The notes beneath the pieces were generated by a model that was not told the DNA's origin, ran no database searches, and saw nothing but the letters and a program-made list of their open reading frames with translations. Both the position numbers and the translations under genes were made by a program. From Pirellulales bacterium (lineage in GTDB: Bacteria; Planctomycetota; Planctomycetia; Pirellulales; JACPPG01): 64,000 nucleotides of DNA. Below are positions 61,153 to 64,000 of the stretch, piece by piece. The stretch lies in the NCBI GenBank assembly GCA_036490175.1, contig DASXEJ010000359.1, positions 1 through 64,000 on the forward strand, written 5' to 3'. Positions within the stretch are counted from its first letter, which is position 1, and the number at the start of each line of letters is the position of its first letter.

Positions 61153-63399
61153 CTAATTCTTAAAGACAAATTCCGGTGTATTCAGCAGTGCCCACAGCAG
61201 ATCTTCGATCGCCTGGCGTCGCACGGCGCCTTCGCCCACGATGAGTGGGACTGTGGCCGCTAGTTCTTCACTGGTCGGACCGCGCGAGTAGGTCGCCAGA
61301 TACAGCTCCTCGACAATTTGTTCCGCCGAGAGTGTGCTGGCCGCCAGATGGGCCACGCGTCCGTCGTCGCTGGTTAGCTGGCGGTTCACGCTGGGCGCGT
61401 TCATCAAGTGCAGTGTCTGCACGACGGTTGTCTCGCCGGTCCGCTCGCAGGGGGGATCTTGATTGGCGTCGGGCCGGCCAAAGGCATCGAGAAACAATGA
61501 GTCGATGCGATGCGTCCACAGTTGCACGGCGCGGGCCTCGGGCGGCAAGCCGCTGAACGACTCGCGGACCTGGGTTACGTCGCCAATCGCGTCCAACAGC
61601 GATTCTGCCTCGAGCCGCTGCCGATAGTGTCGCGAGAAATTGTGCGTGTCCGTAACGTTCTGCTCGACCGGCAATGACGATAGCCCGTATACGTACGAGC
61701 TGACGATCAGGCGGAGCAGTTCCTTCTGATCGTAATTCAAACGGCGGAACTCTTCGGCCAGGGCGTCGAGCAATGCCGGGTTGCTGGGAGGATTCGTAGC
61801 CCGCAGATCGTCGACCGGACCGACGAGTCCGCGCCCCAAGAGTGCTGCCCAGATGCGATTGACCGCCACGCGCGAGAACAAGACTTTGCCGTCGTTGAGC
61901 ATCCAATCGGCGAACACTTCGCGCGGGTCGTCGTCAGGGCCCACCTCGCGGGCGCTGCCAAACAGGGGCCGCGGCGGCAATGGCTTGCCTGTCAGCGGAT
62001 GGACTACGCCGCCGGTTGGGGCAGTGAACACGATCTCTTCGCCGCCGGAAATCGGCGGTGAGATTCCAGCGCCCTTGTAGCCTACGCGGCTGAAGAAGGC
62101 CGACAGGCTGTAGAAATCGTCCTGGCTCCAAACCTCGAATGGATGGTGGTGGCACTTGGCGCACTCCAAACGGGTCCCCAAGAACAATTGGCTGATCATG
62201 GGAGTGATCTCGTCGGGCGAGCGCCGGTCTCGAAAGACCGTGACGGCTCCGTTCCGCCAGGTGCTTCCTTGTGCTGTGACTAACTCGCGGACAAAGCGAT
62301 CGTACGGCCAGTTCTGTCGAAACGCTTCGCGCAACCAGCTGTCGAGACTGAGCGTCGCCTTGATTCCCACGCGATAGGGATTCGGCCGCAACAAGTCGGC
62401 CCACTTGCTGACCCAATAGTCTGCGTACTCCGGCCGTGCCAACAGCGCATCGACCAGGCGCGCCCGCTTGTCAGAACTTGGGTCGGCCAGATAGCGCCGG
62501 CTCTCTTCGACGCTGGGCAGGCGACCGATAACGTCCAGGTGGACGCGGCGGAGAAACGTGCTTTCATCGGCCGGTTCGCTGGGCAGAATATTCAATTGCT
62601 GCAGCTTGTCCCAGACAAGCGCATCGATGAAGTTGTGCCGTGGCAACTGCGCATAGATCGCGGCGTCGACCGGCGTTGGCAGTGGAATCGCCGTATTCCA
62701 CGTCGCGATGTTCCCCATGTAACGGGCCATGATGCTGGCCTCGCCCGGCAGTGATCCAGCGGCGATCAGTCCGTGGGCGTCGATGGCCACGATGGCCGCC
62801 TCGTTCGAGGCGAAATTCGTGAGCCGAGTGACGTCGCGCAGCGAACCGTCGGAGTAATACGCGGTTACAACCAGCTGCTCTTTGGCGCCGGCTGGCAGCA
62901 CGTGCTCTGGCGGCGCGAGTGCGATCTTCACGAGTTTCGGATCGCGCTCCTGGACGCGTGGCATTCCCGCGGTAATCCAGGCGCGGATCGTCTCATAGTC
63001 GGCACCGCCGCGTTCTAGACGCAGTCCACCGCCATGCGGTTCCGTGCCCGAGGCCTTGCGCAGCAACAAGCTATTCGTGGGCGCGGCGGGGAAAATGCGC
63101 CGTCCGCGAGCATTCTTGACGATGGCGTCGTAGTCTGTGTCAGCGTCGAAGCCCAAGAGCGACAGCGCAAAACCGTTCTGGCCGCGGGCCTTGCCATGGC
63201 AGGCGCCAGAGTTGCAGCTCGCCTTGCTGAGGATCGGTTGCACATCGAGCTCGAACAACACGGGTCGATCGGGCCCGGTCGTGTCGTTAGGTTGCTCTAC
63301 GGCGACCACTGCCGACGGGACGAACGCGAGCAGGCCGATCGCGCAGCAAACGCGGATCGGAACTCGAGTCCTGGCCCGAATGAAGTCGTTTCGCGGCAT
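61153..63399 (-). CDS. DUF1549/DUF1553 protein with Big2-like domain and cytochrome motifs
   Basis: The 748-residue secreted protein has a leader (RTRVPIRVCCAIGLLAFVPSAVVAVE) and the heme-like start ILSKASCNSGACHGKARGQNGFALSLLGFD. A Big2-like domain follows (PEHVLPAGAKEQLVVTAYYSDGSLRDVTRLTNFASNE... GLIAAGSLPGEASIMARY), then DUF1549 (FIDALVWDKLQQLNILPSEPADESTFLRRVHLDVIGRLPS) with LECAKCHHHPFEVWSQDDFYSLSAFF, and DUF1553 (VAVNRIWAALLGRGLVGPVDDLRATNPPSNPALLDAL). It lies first in an operon with DUF1501 and a PPC-domain gene. The start is set by the leader; no clear ribosome site is visible. Confidence 0.87.
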   Translation of the reverse strand: MPRNDFIRARTRVPIRVCCAIGLLAFVPSAVVAVEQPNDTTGPDRPVLFELDVQPILSKASCNSGACHGKARGQNGFALSLLGFDADTDYDAIVKNARGRRIFPAAPTNSLLLRKASGTEPHGGGLRLERGGADYETIRAWITAGMPRVQERDPKLVKIALAPPEHVLPAGAKEQLVVTAYYSDGSLRDVTRLTNFASNEAAIVAIDAHGLIAAGSLPGEASIMARYMGNIATWNTAIPLPTPVDAAIYAQLPRHNFIDALVWDKLQQLNILPSEPADESTFLRRVHLDVIGRLPSVEESRRYLADPSSDKRARLVDALLARPEYADYWVSKWADLLRPNPYRVGIKATLSLDSWLREAFRQNWPYDRFVRELVTAQGSTWRNGAVTVFRDRRSPDEITPMISQLFLGTRLECAKCHHHPFEVWSQDDFYSLSAFFSRVGYKGAGISPPISGGEEIVFTAPTGGVVHPLTGKPLPPRPLFGSAREVGPDDDPREVFADWMLNDGKVLFSRVAVNRIWAALLGRGLVGPVDDLRATNPPSNPALLDALAEEFRRLNYDQKELLRLIVSSYVYGLSSLPVEQNVTDTHNFSRHYRQRLEAESLLDAIGDVTQVRESFSGLPPEARAVQLWTHRIDSLFLDAFGRPDANQDPPCERTGETTVVQTLHLMNAPSVNRQLTSDDGRVAHLAASTLSAEQIVEELYLATYSRGPTSEELAATVPLIVGEGAVRRQAIEDLLWALLNTPEFVFKN

Positions 63400-63629
63400 G
63401 CGTGCGTAGCGTGGCGGGAGAGGTGCGCGGCAGGTCGGAGCGGTAATTGCGTCGCGTAGCAAGGCAAGGACGTAAAAATCCTCAGCGATCGCTCAAACCG
63501 CGAACAACTCCGCACGGGGGGCATGGAACTTGCGTTCAGCCTAGTCGATATTTGCGGGGGGTTCAACGCTTTTAGCCCCTGCCGACCGGTGGTCCGAACT
63601 CGGCATCTTGGCCCCAAGCCGAGGAACGT

Positions 63630-64000
63630 CTAGGAGATAATGTCCAAGAGCGGACTGGCAAGCGGGTCGACCAGGCGGATGGGGCGGTCGACATTGGACA
63701 TGTTTTGCTTTTCTGGATCGATGCCCAAGGCCACGCAGATCGTCGCCAGCAGATCAGGTGTCGACACCGGCCGCTCCTCGACATTTGTACCGTCGGCACT
63801 GGTGCGCCCCACGATTTGTCCTCCGCTGATTGGTCCGCCGCCGAGAACGACGCTCCATGCTTTGGGAAAGTGATCACGTCCGAGTCGGGGATTGATCGCC
63901 GGCGTTCGCCCAAACTCGCCCATCCAGACCACCAACGTGGAATCTAATAGTCCGCGCTGCTGAAGATCCTGCATCAGCGCCGACCAACCCATGTCGAGCG
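63630..64000 (-). CDS. DUF1501 protein, C-terminal part (gene continues beyond the window)
   Basis: The last 120 or so residues of a DUF1501 protein are present: VVWMGEFGRTPAINPRLGRDHFPKAWSVVLGGGPISGGQIVGRTSADG... LLATICVALGIDPEKQNMSNVDRPIRLVD, ending in a stop at 63630. The start lies outside the window. It is the fourth DUF1501 copy here, in the same orientation as and upstream of the 63399 operon, about 230 bases away. Confidence 0.85.
   Translation of the reverse strand, partial: LDMGWSALMQDLQQRGLLDSTLVVWMGEFGRTPAINPRLGRDHFPKAWSVVLGGGPISGGQIVGRTSADGTNVEERPVSTPDLLATICVALGIDPEKQNMSNVDRPIRLVDPLASPLLDIIS

Noticed and set aside
1-64000. tRNA, rRNA, CRISPR arrays or complete insertion sequences
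   Set aside because: No cloverleaf-like sequences, regular spacer-repeat arrays or transposase genes with terminal repeats were recognised by eye; short RNA genes could still have been missed.

Overview
The window looks like a chromosomal segment of a planctomycete (Planctomycetota, probably Pirellulales). The main reason is four separate copies of the planctomycete-typical DUF1501 / DUF1549-DUF1553 gene pairs, with CxxCH motifs and export signals. Supporting signs are several PEP-CTERM proteins, a dockerin-type gene remnant, csrA, a moderately high GC content and many short transcription units on both strands. No rRNA, tRNA, CRISPR array or complete insertion sequence was recognised.

Region by region. 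(1) 1-7.3 kb: a secreted isochorismatase-like hydrolase, then a glucose / pentose-phosphate block: gnd and pgl on the minus strand, and divergently a ROK sugar kinase fused in frame to full-length glucose-6-phosphate isomerase, followed by zwf. Together these would phosphorylate glucose, isomerise G6P, and oxidise it to ribulose-5-phosphate. (2) 7.3-20 kb: two DUF1549/1553 + DUF1501 modules. Between them lie a secreted SMP-30/gluconolactonase-like propeller and a SpoIIE/PP2C phosphatase; the second module is followed by an EF-hand-rich lipoprotein candidate. (3) 19.9-26.7 kb, all minus: csrA with a small upstream ORF, a marR-yceI-membrane protein unit with a palindromic operator candidate, trpC, purH and a PQQ-propeller protein. 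(4) 27.1-31.1 kb: one 1319-residue protein I cannot identify, then a DUF2147 protein. (5) 32.6-46.5 kb: an accessory region with intact and broken PEP-CTERM genes. One is a frameshifted repeat propeller, one a PEP-CTERM protein with a thioester-domain-like Cys/Gln pair, and one a multiply disrupted NHL/dockerin remnant. It also holds a LamG plus glycosidase-like propeller protein and a metabolic cluster: aldo/keto reductase, methylmalonate-semialdehyde dehydrogenase, an SDR lacking its catalytic Ser and Tyr, an NMT1-like binding protein and a shortened FAD monooxygenase. (6) 47.5-58 kb: an RND efflux adaptor and pump, a Tat-signal protein, a class-C-like serine hydrolase, a PRISE-type reductase, a three-copy dispersed repeat, and a PheA/TfdB-type monooxygenase. 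(7) 58-64 kb: a three-gene operon (DUF1549/1553, DUF1501, PPC-domain protein) and the 3' end of a fourth DUF1501 gene cut by the window edge.

The observations I consider most worth following are the ROK-PGI fusion, the catalytically degenerate SDR, the thioester-like PEP-CTERM protein, the reading-frame breaks in two of four PEP-CTERM genes, the 55.7-56.4 kb repeat family, and the interchangeable third partners of the DUF1501/1553 modules. All functional statements come from reading motifs by eye; no database search was possible.
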